A stretch of DNA of 64,000 bases from Enoplolaimus lenunculus (Eukaryota; Nematoda; Enoplea; Enoplida; Thoracostomopsidae), in contig JASANG010001707.1 of NCBI GenBank assembly GCA_030248215.1, positions 113,451 through 177,450 of the forward strand, written 5' to 3'. This document shows, piece after piece, positions 1 through 12,500 of this stretch (position 1 is the stretch's first letter; the number at the start of each line of letters is the position of its first letter). The translations under genes and the position numbers were made by a program. Below the pieces are notes generated by a model. It worked only from the letters and a program-made list of their open reading frames with translations. It made no database searches and was not told the origin of the DNA.

Positions 1-274
1 ACGTCCGCGGGAGAGTCATTGTGTAGGGCGTCATCAAATGCTCTCATACATGAATGAACTAATATCATACTTTGATTCAATTTCCACGGTCTCAAAGAAA
101 CTTTTTCGCATTTTATCTTAAACTTTTAGCGACACATTCGGTCCTGTGTTTTTAGAAATCTTATATGCAAGCTTCCTGTCAGAAATTTTTGGATCCGCCA
201 CTGGTACCAAGGTGTGAGTAATCAGTTGTTTTTCACAGTAATTAGCTTAATAACGGTTGGCGAATCGTTTGCAG

Positions 275-1373
275 GAGGTTGGTTCAACCGCGGTAACAGA
301 GGATTTGGAAGCTGGGGAAGCTATGGCCATAATCGGTATCACTCCCGTAAGCTACTAACAGTTACTATAAAGCGTGTTTAACAATTAGACGTAAGCCGTA
401 TTTTTAGGAATATGCTTATACTACTGTTACGCCTGTCAAAGTATAAGTTATCCTTAAAATCAACTCGTAGCATTAAAATCTGTAATATTAACTTACAGAA
501 AACCTGATTTGCATTGCATTTATATTTATAAAGCTGAAACACACATGATACGTAATTTGAACATTGTTGCAGTTTGCGTAGGCTAAGGCTTAGTCTCAGG
601 TATAGCTATAGGCGTTTCCTTACACGTAGGCTTAAGCTTAGGCTTAGGCTCAGGTTCAGGAATATATATGCTTACACTACTGTTAATTGATACATTGGTC
701 GTTCTAGCTTAGACCTTCTTACGTAATTAACGATGAGCAACTCAGCGTATTGTGTATACTTGAAATAATGCATTGTCCACATTTAACAAATAACAACGAA
801 CGCATACGCATAGTACAAACCGCCTCGGGAGGCTTCGAGCATCAAGCTAATATAGCTGAGTATTAATAGTAAACGCCTCTCACTTTGGTCTCCCGAGTTC
901 GTGTCATAGCATAGAATTAGTTTTCAGATGAAATAGAAAATAGTTCTGTAAGAAAGACTTAATCGAGTGCGAAACAGAAATTAACGGTGTGAAGCCCGTA
1001 GCCAGAGTTGGCCAGGACAGGATCAGTCTCCCCTGGAAATTTTTGGAAAAAATTTTAACCTTACTTGTAAGTCATCGAAAACCCTTGTATGCCCGCCCTG
1101 AAAAATTTTTAGCCATCCCAAGGTGACCTAGCTACGGGCCAAATACTCATTTTCGTTAATTTGTATGAACGACATGTTGAGTTTACAGACTGTCACGAGA
1201 CGTTCGAAAGTTTGACGCGTAGAAATGCATGCGGCGGTCGGATTTTGATCCATTCGCGACGAGATCGCAATTGTGAACGGGCATGTGCGTCCCACGGCAT
1301 ACGGTATAACCACGGAGATGTTATCGAAGCACATTGTATCAATGACATATGCAAGTGTGCGTTTTGTGACTGA
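275..1373 (+). CDS. Gly-rich / CSalphabeta (defensin-like) secreted peptide, 3' part
   Basis: This is a partial gene whose 5' end lies outside the window or is unrecognised. Exon 275-346 (AG before, GTAAGC after) encodes a Gly/Asn/Arg-rich stretch, GWFNRGNRGFGSWGSYGHNR then YHS. Exon 1189-1373 follows TTTACAG and ends in TGA. Both start with two bases of a split codon, so they join in frame as CAC (His). The second exon gives 60 residues with eight cysteines spaced C-x12-C-x13-C-x3-C-x16-C-x4-C-x-C-x2-C. The C-x3-C plus C-x-C pair is the signature of cysteine-stabilised alpha-beta peptides, and the final CxCxxC resembles nematode ASABF-type defensins. A secreted antimicrobial role is inferred. 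The two exons could instead belong to separate genes. The signal peptide exon was not found. A SINE and a MITE lie in the intron. Confidence 0.5.
570..765 (+). repeat. Dispersed element with degenerate TTAGGC hexamers, copy 1
   Basis: A run of imperfect TTAGGC/TTAAGC hexamers (590-660) is followed by a tail (aatatatgcttacactactgt, then ttgatacattgg). The same tail recurs after hexamer tracts elsewhere in the window, so this is a dispersed repeat and not a telomere. Confidence 0.6.
775..962 (+). repeat. tRNA-derived SINE, family 1, copy 1
   Basis: A tRNA-like head has an A-box-like TATAGCTGAGTATT and a decayed B box (CGAGTTCGTGTC). A shared tail (GAAATAGAAAA, then GAAAGACTTAA) follows. It sits in the intron of the first peptide gene and aligns by eye with copies at 3.7, 9.0, 17.0 and 22.4 kb. 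Confidence 0.6.
990..1140 (-). mobile_element. MITE with CCCGTAGCCAG ends, copy 1
   Basis: A short element with inverted ends: AGCCCGTAGCCAG on the left and CTAGCTACGGGCC on the right. The interior, read on the minus strand, matches copies at 5.8, 55.5 and 63.6 kb (gggcatacaagggttttc, then gatgacttacaag). No transposase is present. It ends 48 bases before the defensin-like exon. Confidence 0.65.
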
Positions 1374-1649
1374 AGAATGTGTGATCTTTTAACATTAATA
1401 CGTATATAAGCGGAAGATAACAGAACATCAATGTTTGTATCCGATAGCTATACAATCGTTTGGCTGTGCCATAAATGGCATGGTGTATATTGTCCTGTTA
1501 TAAACTTTAAAATTTAAGTTCAGGGATTCACTAAAGTTTTACAAAAGCAGCGTCAAAAATCGACAATGGAGACTGAGTTAAAACATATCAGTAAATTTCG
1601 TTAACAAATTCCGGCTGTCCGCTAAAAAGCATAGTTTATAACAGTAAAC

Positions 1650-1655
1650 AATAAA
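1650..1655 (+). terminator. Candidate poly(A) signal of the defensin-like gene
   Basis: AATAAA lies about 280 bases after the TGA at 1371-1373 on the same strand. It is the first canonical signal I see there. Confidence 0.35.
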
Positions 1656-2947
1656 AGCTCGATATTTCGCAATTTGCAAATATACCAATCAACAGTGATT
1701 GAAGCTACGTGCAACATAACAAGAAGAATCAGTCGTATTATAACACTGAGTTGTCACGGAACTGTCCTCATAAAATGACATCCAGCATTTTTAACCTGCA
1801 AACTTTTTTGAAACCGTGAATTGTGGATTTGCAACAATATCAATCAGTATTCAATTAATAAACAGCTGGAATTGTGTTTTGCGTCTATTGAATCGTCTTA
1901 TACAACTATTACATCTCTGACGCAATATTTATAACTGTACCACAGCTCGTGTAGCTAAAGAGCCTTGCTCCAACCAGCGTTCCTTGGAAAAATACCTGTT
2001 CGGCAGGTACGAATAAACCACGACCCAGCGTGCTTTACCTGTTCCTTACGTGCGTCACACGGCTATGCCGCACGGCCGGCGGTAGTACGCGACTGGAAAA
2101 GATTAAAACACTTAATATAACATTAAAATCTAACCTACACCACATGTATACACAGCTTAATCAATTTTACCACATCATGTGTAAATTTTTCAGGTTTCAC
2201 AGTTTAATTATGCTAGTTCAATCCTGTAGCCATGAGAGATGAAGTACTTTCCCCTAAGACAATAACTAAAGTTCTCCCCATAAAAGTATAAACTAAAGTT
2301 TATACTCCGCCCTGGTGATTTTTAGTACACAAAGGATGATGATGTTCAATAGGACCAAGCTGAAATTTCATTGAAAAAATGGAAAATGTATGAGCATGCA
2401 ACGATTGACCAGCAACACAAATTTGCACGTATTCAAAATGGGGGCTTTAATAGGCACACAGGATATGGCAGAAGCTTCCCAAAATACCGGACGAAGTATA
2501 TGAGGTGTGTTACATTGCGAGTGTTGGTGGAAATTTATTTGAGCAACTCATGATTGCATAATCGTTGTGTTAACAATGCTCGCTCGAGACCTAATGTTCT
2601 CAGATCAAGGGCATGGTTACTCAGTTCTCAAAATGGCTGCAACAACGATCGGTTATTACAAATGTCATTTATGGGCCTAGATTTTTTCCAGTAGCCTGTT
2701 GACAACTAAATTACTATATAGAAGCCCTTTTAAAGAATACCTAACGACATTGGCTAGACCGAAAAACAGAAATTCCAAAACAATGAGACTAAATTTTCTC
2801 GACTGGAATCAAGTAAAACGTGACGTATGAAATACAAATTTTTCACTTATAAGAGAGCGGAAAACTTGACTTAACACGACAGCTCCGCATGCAAGGGCTG
2901 GGCCCAAAACCATAATAGGACTCGCATGTAGAGAGGTCCCAAGTCTT
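1656..2947. other. AT-rich intergenic stretch, nothing recognised
   Basis: No gene, RNA or element was recognised. The short ORFs lack coding character. Confidence 0.5.
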
Positions 2948-3689
2948 ACAAACGGATTTAAATTTTTCTAGGTTTGACCACATTTTTTTAGAAAGTAGGA
3001 GCAACCCCTGACTTTCCTGTGCTACGGGCACGCGCTAGTTAGTCAATTTATTCAAGAAACCGACCATTGTCTGTTCAGTCACCCAATTGAGTTGGAGCAC
3101 GGATTTATTGTCCTTCCGATATACAAACACGAGTTGCTAAGCATTGCCCCAAGTATGCGAAGCACTGGCACATCGCTGTTGTATTGTGCACGCTACCCAA
3201 GAACTCGCCAGCGCATTGGTGCACAAAACTCACGCTATCGCACTCGTTCCACACTGGTTGGTGTAAACTCGTTCTTTATTCAATTACACACTTCACAGCA
3301 AGGTAGTGTATTAAAACTACAAACGGATTTAAATTTTTCTAGGTTTGACCACATTTTTTTAGAAAGTAGGAGCAACCCCTGACTTTCCTGTGCTACGGGC
3401 ACGCGCTAGTTAGTCAATTTATTCAAGAAACCGACCATTGTCTGTTCAGTCACCCAATTGAGTTGGAGCACGGATTTATTGTCCTTCCGATATACAAACA
3501 CGAGTTGCTAAGCATTGCCCCAAGTATGCGAAGCACTGGCACATCGCTGTTGTATTGTGCACGCTACCCAAGAACTCGCCAGCGCATTGGTGCACAAAAC
3601 TCACGCTATCGCACTCGTTCCACACTGGTTGGTGTAAACTCGTTCTTTATTCAATTACACACTTCACAGCAAGGTAGTGTATTAAAACT
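2948..3689. repeat. Perfect 371-bp tandem duplication
   Basis: The unit at 2948-3318 is repeated at 3319-3689 with no difference that I could find. The duplicate 74-aa reading frames it contains match no protein I know. The identity implies a very recent event or an assembly duplication. Confidence 0.9.
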
Positions 3690-3945
3690 AAGGTTAACCC
3701 TTTCTCACATGAATGTTTTCTATTTCCTCTGAGACCTACTTTTATGCTAGGATTCGAACTCCAGTGATTGGAGCGGGAGGCGTATACCAACACCACTCAG
3801 CTATAGGAGCTTGACGCTCGAGCCCGAGGGGGCTCTCACGTCTTGTGGTGATTTAGCGCTATGTATATATACGTTGTATACGTGTTGCAATTGTTAAACA
3901 CGGTGCGATATATATTTAACGTATATACACTGCGCTGAGTTGCCT
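3690..3945 (-). repeat. tRNA-derived SINE, family 1, copy 2
   Basis: Read on the minus strand it has ATAGCTGAGTGGTGTTGGTA (A box) and GGAGTTCGAATCC (B box). They are preceded by a cgtgagagccccctcgggct block and followed by the GAAATAGAAAACATTCATGT tail. This is the best-preserved copy and it abuts the 371-bp duplication. Confidence 0.75.
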
Positions 3946-5790
3946 ACAGGCAACTCAATGTGAGAACGGTTTAGGGTAGTAGTGTAAATTGTTGGTCCGC
4001 GTGCTTACCTTACAAATCAATTTATCTTTGAGCAGTAAATGGCCTTTGTGGCCCTGTAGTACACTTGTTCGTCAGTCAACAACACAGTATGCTCAAAATA
4101 AAACCATGGTCAAAGTGTATTCGTTTCCAAAATCAATTATGAAAGCTAAATAATTAACAAATCTGAAAAAAATATCGTTAATTTATTTGAAACGCTTGCT
4201 TCAAATATCAAATTTTACTTGTACATTGGGAAATTTATAAATTTAGGCATACGCGCTGGTTCGCCATTATACAATCATGCGATCTTTTGACAAATAACCG
4301 AAAATCTTTTTTTATTTAAAGGCGGTATTTTTATTCACTGTTTCAAATACTTTGAACATTTTTCAAGCAACCGGACGAAATATATCGAAGTGCTCAGATG
4401 AGATGTATACCGGATATACGTAGGTTGACCCTCGGGACCGCGTATCCTTTAAAAAGGGACGTATTGACAAATATCATCTTTAAGTACTTTAAGTCACTGT
4501 TTCCGCAGTTTACAACGACACCAACTTTGTATTTGTGCGGAAACGGAAATATTTGTATCGTAGGCATACAATTTATCAGTCGTTTAAGAGTTTGAAAACT
4601 TTAACCGAAAAAATTTCCATTTAGTGTTAAATTCAGCTTTGTATTGTAACCACTCATAAGTTAACTTGCATTGTTTTCGCACATACGGTCTTTAAATTAG
4701 TGTTTCCGGTATCTGCATTGACACCAACTTATTCGCGTGGAAACGGAAATACTTTTTACAAAGTGATTGGATTTATCCGTTACTTATGACATTTTAAAAC
4801 ATTATTTTAATTGAAATCGTAGAAAAACACATAATTCAACATTAGTTGAGTTCAGTTTGTTCTTAGTCGTTCAGTTGTACACGCAATTTAGCAGTGTATT
4901 CGCGTTGGTTTATCTTATTTAGGTATATTACATTCACCAAAAACTCGATTGACAATGAAGAAAAGAAGACGTAAAAACGAGTAGCGTATAATATTTGTCT
5001 TTGTACTTTATGATAAATTGCGAATGTGACGAAATATGAGTAGGTTTACAAATCCGAGCAGTCGTATTTATTTATTAATACTAAATAATTATAATTTGAT
5101 GTGCGTGGTGCTTAAATTACTGTTTCCGGTTTCCGCAGTATTAATTGATCGTTTAAAAAAACGTTGTGAACTTTTTTCACTGCTTCCTGAAGAAATAAGT
5201 ATAAAAGGTTTGAATTTCTGCTTTCAAACAGTCTTAAAGTTTATTTTAGACTTTTGGTCGAGTAGGATATGCTGCTGAGCGTTTTCTGTATTTGTATAAA
5301 TTATACTAATCTGGGTTTGCTATTTTCCTAAGCTCGGCATCATAGTAAAAGCGATAATTTTCTCACTAAAGTGGAACAAATATTACAGTGTACATTCCTG
5401 TTTCTTTGAAATCTGCTGCCAAAGGCTTGCAGTCAATCATTGAACAAAATCAAAGTTGTTAGGGCTGAAAAATTTGTAGTCGTAACTATGGACTTCGCAA
5501 CTATTTATTAATACAGTGCGCTCGTGTCGTACCATATTTTAAACCTGCCATGTTTTCTTCTTCTGCGACCAGTATTAAACCGGATGTCGTAACACAGGAT
5601 ACCGGAACGAGAGCCGGATAATAAAATTTCTATAGGAATCAAAACCGGATGACAACCAGACAGTACAACGTAGTTTAGGCTAGTCTCCTGAAAACAGTGA
5701 TCAGTATTTAGCATTTTTTCATATATGGAAGTTTTTTAAGTTAACTGCGTTGGAATGGTTCGTATTTGTCTGCTTTGAACTATTGGAACG
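3946..5790. other. AT-rich intergenic stretch
   Basis: No gene was recognised. Short fragments rich in CCGGT and TTTCCG (around 4380-4450, 4690-4750, 5580-5660) resemble interiors of the hAT-like MITEs found elsewhere, but no ends are visible. Confidence 0.4.
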
Positions 5791-5792
5791 CA

Positions 5793-5955
5793 GAACCGTA
5801 GCCAGCTCACCTTGCTAAGCTGGCCAAAAGATATTCAGAAGGGGCATATATACAAAAGATTTCGATGACTTAAAAGCTAGGTTAAAAATTTAACGCGTGG
5901 GGAGGGGGCGAAATTTTTTCCGGGGAAGGCTGGGCACCCTACACCCCTGGTTTCG
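5793..5955 (+). mobile_element. MITE with CCGTAGCCAG ends, copy 2
   Basis: Starts AACCGTAGCCAGCTCACCTT and has the family interior (gaaggggcatatatac, gatttcgatgactta, ggggcgaaattttttcc). The right inverted end is degraded. Confidence 0.6.
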
Positions 5956-6494
5956 AGCCCACTGCAATATATAGGCAGCTGAAGCCAACCATTGTCCTGA
6001 TGACGATGATCTTTGAAATATGCACGTATCCAAACGTGCAAAATACTCTTCTGGGCTGGGTGTGTAGAAATAAAACAAGCCTCCGAAAATAAAGCCATGA
6101 GCTCTGAGTAACCGTCGCAAAAACAGCATTTTAGTAGTCCAGAAACACCGAAAGGGATAAAAATTGAAAAGGCGAGAAAACGTGGCCAGAAAATGAGGCA
6201 CTCAACGGTGCATAAATTGTTCTGCAAAGTGTATCAGGCACATTTAGGCAATCGTCAAAATTAAAGACCAGAACATCGCAGGAAGAGAAAGAAGCCGATC
6301 CCTTCCTCCCCCGTCGGACGGTAAAGCTTATCAACAGCATTAAAAGAATTATATGCTCGAAAGTTTTTTTTTCTTGCCGCTTATGAAGCGCCCAGTCTCT
6401 CTTGCAGCTCCTAATTCCGAACCTGCCAGAATCAAACGTTTATTGCAAATTTAACAAGTCTTCAACCAAATGAAATGTAAATTTTCAGAAAATT

Positions 6495-6554
6495 ATTTTA
6501 ATTTAAAATTTTGTATTTTAATTTAAAATTTTGTATTTTAATTTAAAATTTTGT
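6495..6554 (+). repeat. Three exact 20-bp repeats upstream of the Gly-rich gene
   Basis: ATTTTAATTTAAAATTTTGT occurs three times head to tail, ending 20 bases before the ATG at 6575. A TTTTCAG at 6482-6488 just upstream could be a splice or trans-splice acceptor. A role in the 5' leader or promoter is inference. Confidence 0.8.
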
Positions 6555-6574
6555 ATAAAGTACAAACGGTTAGC

Positions 6575-9500
6575 ATGTCAGTGCTAAACATACCAACCGT
6601 ATTAATACCGGTTTACAGGCTGTTCGCGTTGTTTTCGTTGCTATTCATCAGTGTTGCTGTTGCACAGTCAACTTTGACGAAAAACAGCGATGATGAACAT
6701 GTGATGCAAAATCGTATGTTTAAAAATAAGTCGTTCATATTGAACGACTGTCTTTGTTTTGTTTAATAAGTTGACAGAAGCCTAAGCGTAAGAATGAGCA
6801 TATTCTTAAGCCTAAGCCTAAACCTAAGCCTAAGCGAAGCAAAAAAATTTGTCTAAAGCTTAAGCGTTACTCTTCTAGTCGCACAGAAAAACGTTCCGCC
6901 CCTGATCTTTACATGAGCCAGTTGACGCGATGCTTATTGCCTATTTTAGCCCCATAATTTAAACCTGTTTCGAGTTTGAGACATCAATATTCCTACGTTG
7001 AAACTGGTGCACCTATTGTTTCTGCGCAAACGGCCATGTCAGCGAACAAATCTTTTACAAAATATTGTTGCATTTGAGACAGTAGTAGGCTTTTCTGAAA
7101 CCCTTTGGATTTATCGTTTTACCGTATTCACCTACATTTCGTCTGATTTGCTCTTGAACTTAAAATTCATGTTCCTACAAATAAATAACAATTGCTATAT
7201 GTAAACATCTTTCATTTTAGGAGTCGCTCGTTGGGCTATAAAACCAATGCCAGAGCCAGGTAAGCGTAAATGTGCTAACTGATTACTAAACAAATTTTTC
7301 ATTTTCAAAACTGTACTTAAGTTAAGCAAATACTCATGTCACTCACCAAACTTGATGCGTTGCAGAACAAACTGTTCAGGCATTCATTATTTAGTGGAGA
7401 TTGTACTCATTGCGCATTCATAATATATACCGCAAAATTATGTATTCCTAGTTTTGCCTGTATGCCACTGGATTGAAGTTGAGATTTATTGCTTTTATTG
7501 AAACGTTAAGCATATTTACTTAGAAGTCAGCAACTTAAATAATTACCAAAACACAACTTAAGTAAAATAAAACTTAAGTAATATTTCAAAAACCCAGCCA
7601 CTATTTAACAAAAACATCTCTGATATAATATTAACTACGTTGTGTCGATCTATAAATAAACTTTATTCTTAGATTTAACATTTTAAGAAAGGTTACTTTT
7701 TATATTATCTGATGTCAAATTTCTTTGCATTATAAGTTGACATATTATATTGTAAGTGACGATGATAAGCTTGAAATTTAAATCAATGGGGAAGCAGATC
7801 ATTTTGCATTTGGAATTATATACAGAATTGTTTCGAAAACGTTGCGTTAGGCAACATCAACAAATTTAGTTCAGTTTTAAACTTAATTCACATTAAGATT
7901 TACAATTTTATCGTTCGAACTCCAGTACCTTCAATTGGTTTTTGTTATTATACAATGTTCGATAAAATTCGAATTTAGGCAGAAGCGGTTACGGCCACGG
8001 TAAAACAGATATTGAAGTATATAAAAGTTAAAAACGTTTTATTTCATGCAAATACTAATTCAAAGACAATTATATCCGCACATTGCTGGCCAAAACATTA
8101 CTCAGCCTTTGATTTATCTCTTAATTTTTTACGTTATTCGAAGGGCGGTATGTATCATCCTTACGGAAGAGGGTGTGTGTGCATTGGGGTTAAAATATCT
8201 CACGAAACATGATGTGCGATATTCCTAAATTTATTTCATTTAGGTGGATCTAATAGCACATCAAAAACGTGTTTGTCCCACGTTTATAGTCACCAAGAAT
8301 CATTGCAAAAATCCAGTATCTGGTTGTTTTTAACAAATATTTGACTCAGAAATTATAGGCATATAATTTGAGCAGATCAACATTAAGAATTAATAAAACA
8401 ACATTAAAATTGAACAAAACGACAGAAGTTTAATTCATTAATTTACATTCAACACTAAATTTGTTTTCCCGTTTTCGACGCCATCTTAAACTTGGACAAT
8501 AAATAATTAATTAAGTTGATATAGAAACAACCAAGCGGGCGTATCATTTGCCATACAGTTTTAAGACAGATTTACATTTTAGGTTATTCTGGTAGCGGAT
8601 ACAGTGGGCACGGAAAATCTTCGTATGGAGGTAAGCAAAACGTAGCACGCCATTCGGTTCTGCTGATTTTTTTTCTATTTTTTTGAAGTTTGTTAATACA
8701 GAGCAAAATTATTTAACAATTTTAAACTGGGGTGGTCAAACAGGAGCGTGTAGGTATATATTTCACGCATAGAGTATCATAAACAGCAAGTTTATATTAA
8801 AATTAAGCTCTAAAACAGAAACGTCCCATGTTAACCATCTCACTCGTAGAGTGTACTATGAGCAACTAAATACAATAATATACGAGCAATACAGACACTG
8901 TGAGCAGTGTTTAACAATTCTAACATACATGCGCAGTGCAAAATCTCCACAAGGCGTGAGAGCCCCCTCGGGCTGGAGCGTCAAGTTCCTACAGCTCAGT
9001 GGTCATCGTAAACGCCTCCCACCCGTGAGACTGGCGTTCGAATCTTACCTTAAAATTACATCTCATTTGAAACTGATTCATGTGAAAAAGGCTTAATTAT
9101 AAGTGCCTGCCTAGTAAGCCCAAGTCTAAGCCAAAACATAAGTATAAACCTAAGTGTAAGTCTAAATATACGTGCGGCGTTATTAAACCTAAGCCCTAGC
9201 CTAAGCTTCCCAGTGTCAATGTCCGACGGTTTTCCCAGTCTTCAAATAGAAGGCCATAAGATTAACATGAGTCACAGAAACAAATTTATAGTGTAAGAAA
9301 ATAGAGAAACTTAACAACTGCAAGATTGTTAAAAGGTCTGATTAGTTTAGTTTTTGAAAGCGATATTTTAATAAGAAATTATGTTCTGATTGCCGTTTAG
9401 AATCTGATCCCTGATAAAATAGAAAATATTCATATGAGAAAAGGTTAAATATTCACAATTTTTATGTGTTTGCATCGGCTGCTGCATTTGCTTGAAACCA

Positions 9501-12500
9501 TTTTGTATAGCGAGCTTGGATTTTTTACAGCAAACTAATGTGTTAGTTGACAAAAGAACTAAGCAATTGTAAGGAACTCGAATAACGGTGAATTGTTGTA
9601 ACGAAAGGCGGAGTAGGGAGTTTAAATAGCATAGGAATGCGGGCTGAAATATAGATTGACAGTAAGACAGGTATGTATTTAACTTCTCCATGTCGTGCGG
9701 GTATTCCCTTGTTATTCGGTTACGAACTGTTATCATTCCACCCGAAAGCATTCCGCTATTATAACTCTCTGTTCCTTTCTCTGATGCCATTCTTTTTAAG
9801 AATAAACTCCTACAACATGTTCGAATACGTTGAGAAATATTTTTAATTGCTAGTTTAGATGCGACATAGTGCTGTGACAATACGATTAGCTGGGTTTATT
9901 TCAGACACAGCCATGTTTGACCTCTTTAATTTTAGGTTACTCGAAGGGAAGCATGTATAAACCTTACGGAGGTAAGAAAAATGTACATTTGGTTAAAATG
10001 ACACACGAAATCTTCAACATTAAAATTGAACAAAACGACTTAACTTTAATTCATTAATTTAGATTCAACATGAAATTTGTTTTCGCGTTTTCGACGCCAT
10101 TTTAAACTCGGGCAATCCATGGTAGAAGTTCGTGATTTATTAGTTTGATGCAATCCTAAACCAGAACCCTGTATTGTTCTATCGCGATGCAAGCTTGTCG
10201 CTCTGATTCAGTAACGCGGCCGGGTAAATGTTTACTGCCCCACCCAATTACCGTTATAACACCGATTATAAAAATACGACACAATTACGACACGCCTTAT
10301 GTTCTAATTGGCGTAGCCTTTCCAACCGTTGCACCGTGCGCTTATGCCTAGATTCTATTCGTTCTAGCCACGAGTCTACATCGCCAACATTTCCTGTAAT
10401 TTTCCACAAGTTTTCCCGAAAACCGGTGTATTCTAACCCCGTTAGAATTACACCAGTTTTCCAACCAGACTAACCCCGTTAGAATGGCCAATTTCCTTGC
10501 AGAATAGTAAAACAAACCGTGTTAGAGTTACTAGACTGCGTTTCTCCGATATGTCCTGAATTCCCTGAAATTATTCCATAATTCCACAGCATCCTAAGCG
10601 GATCATTTGCCACACAGCTTTAAGACAGATTTACATTTTAGGTTATTCTGGTAGCGGATACAGCGGTGGCGGAAAATCTTCGTATGGAGGTAAGCAACAC
10701 GTGCACTGTGTCGAAAACATTTGCCAGTACGTCATGGGAAAGTTTGTTTCAAATAATACAACTCCCACAGTTTGACTACGTCATACCAGAATTTAAATTG
10801 TTTTCGAATATTATTATCTTGCTTTTATCTATAGCATCGCTGTATTAAGAACTTACCCAAATGATAATTATAGGTTATGGCAAAGGATATGGTCATAGTG
10901 GTAAGTTAAATGTGTGTTTAAAAAGTTAATTTGAATCACTGATCGTTTCAACGAACCTGACATTGTTCGTTTCATACTTTCTCGTTAAAAGCTTGCAACA
11001 GTGTAAAATTTACAAATTATAAATCGTTATGTGCTTTATTTGTCGAGTACGCAACCGCAAGCATATCTTGAATTTTAACAAAACGTTTTGGTTGTTGTTT
11101 AGTGTTTATGTTGTCATTATACAATACACCCTACAGTAACGCATATTTTGTTGTCCTCCCATGCAAAGGTCAGGAGCGGAACGTTTTCCTGCGGGTCTGA
11201 AATAGAGTAAGATTAAGCTTGCGACTAATTTTTAGCTTAGGCTTAGGCTGAGGCTAAGGCTTAGGAAAATGCTTCTGTTCTATACATTGGCTTTGTTGTC
11301 TAACGACAGCTGCTAATACGCTTTTATTAAAATATATAGATCACAACGTCTAAACAAGTGCATTATAAATTTTAGTGAAACCAAAGATTCATAAAAAATT
11401 TTAGTGACGCCAAAGTTTCATAACAAATTTTAGTGAAACCAAAGATTTATAACAAAGTTTAGTGAAACCAAAGATTCATAACAAATTTTAGTGAAACCAA
11501 AGTTTCATAACAAATTTTAGTGAAACCAAAGTTTCATAACAAATTTTAGTGAAACCAAAGTTTCATAACAAATTTTAGTGAAACCAAAGTTTCATAACAA
11601 ATTTTAGTGAAACCAAAGTTTCATAACAAATTTTAGTGAAACCAAAGTTTCATAACAAATTTTAGTGAAACCAAAGTTTCATACAAATTTTAGTGAAACC
11701 AAAGTTTCATAACAAATTTTAGTGAAACCAAAGTTTCATAACAAATTTTAGTGAAACCAAAGTTTCATAACAAATTTTAGTGAAACCAAAGTTTCATAAC
11801 AAATTTTAGTAAAACCAAAGTTTCATAACAAATTTTAGTGAAACCAAACATTTATAACAAAGTTTAGTGAAACCAAAGATTTATAACAAATTTTAGTGAA
11901 ACCAAAGATTCATAAAAAATTTTAGTGAAGCCAAAGTTTCATAACAAATTTTAGTGAAACCAAACATTTATAACAAAGTTTAGTGAAACCAAAGATTCAT
12001 AACAAATTTTAGTGAAACCAAACATATATAACAAAGTTTAGTGAAACCAAAGATTTATAACAAATTTTAGTGTAACCAAAGATTCATAAAAAATTTTAGT
12101 GAAGCCAAAGTTTCATAACAAATTTTAGTGAAACCAAAGATTTATAACAAATTTTAGTGAAACCAAAGATTCATAAAAAATTTTAGTGAAGCCAAAGTTT
12201 CATAACAAATTTTAGTGAAACCAAAGATTCATAAAAAAATTTAGTGAAACCAAAGATTCATAAAAAATTTTAGTGAAGCCAAAGTTTCATAACAAATTTT
12301 AGTGAAACCAAAGATTCATAAAAATTTTAGTGAAACCAAAGATTCATAAAAAATTTTAGTGAAGCCAAAGTTTCATAACAAATTTTAGTGAAACCAAAGA
12401 TTTATAACAAATTTTAGTGAAACCAAAGATTCATAAAAAATTTTAGTGAAGCCAAAGTTTCATAACAAATTTTAGTGAAACCAAAGATTCATAAAAAATT

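Noticed and set aside
570-660. True telomere or chromosome end
   Set aside because: The TTAGGC units are degenerate, short, in both orientations across the window and embedded in a dispersed element.
3092-3732. Paired identical ~90-codon ORFs
   Set aside because: They arise from the 371-bp duplication and have no homologue or splice sites.
8245-8283. Possible extra Gly-rich exon after TTTAG at 8244
   Set aside because: The sequence (GSNSTSKTCLSH) does not match the gene's repeats and no good phase-1 donor follows.
9368-9880. 170-codon minus-strand ORF inside the Gly-rich gene
   Set aside because: No recognisable domain, antisense to an intron, and its end overlaps a SINE-like tail. Probably chance or a decayed repeat.
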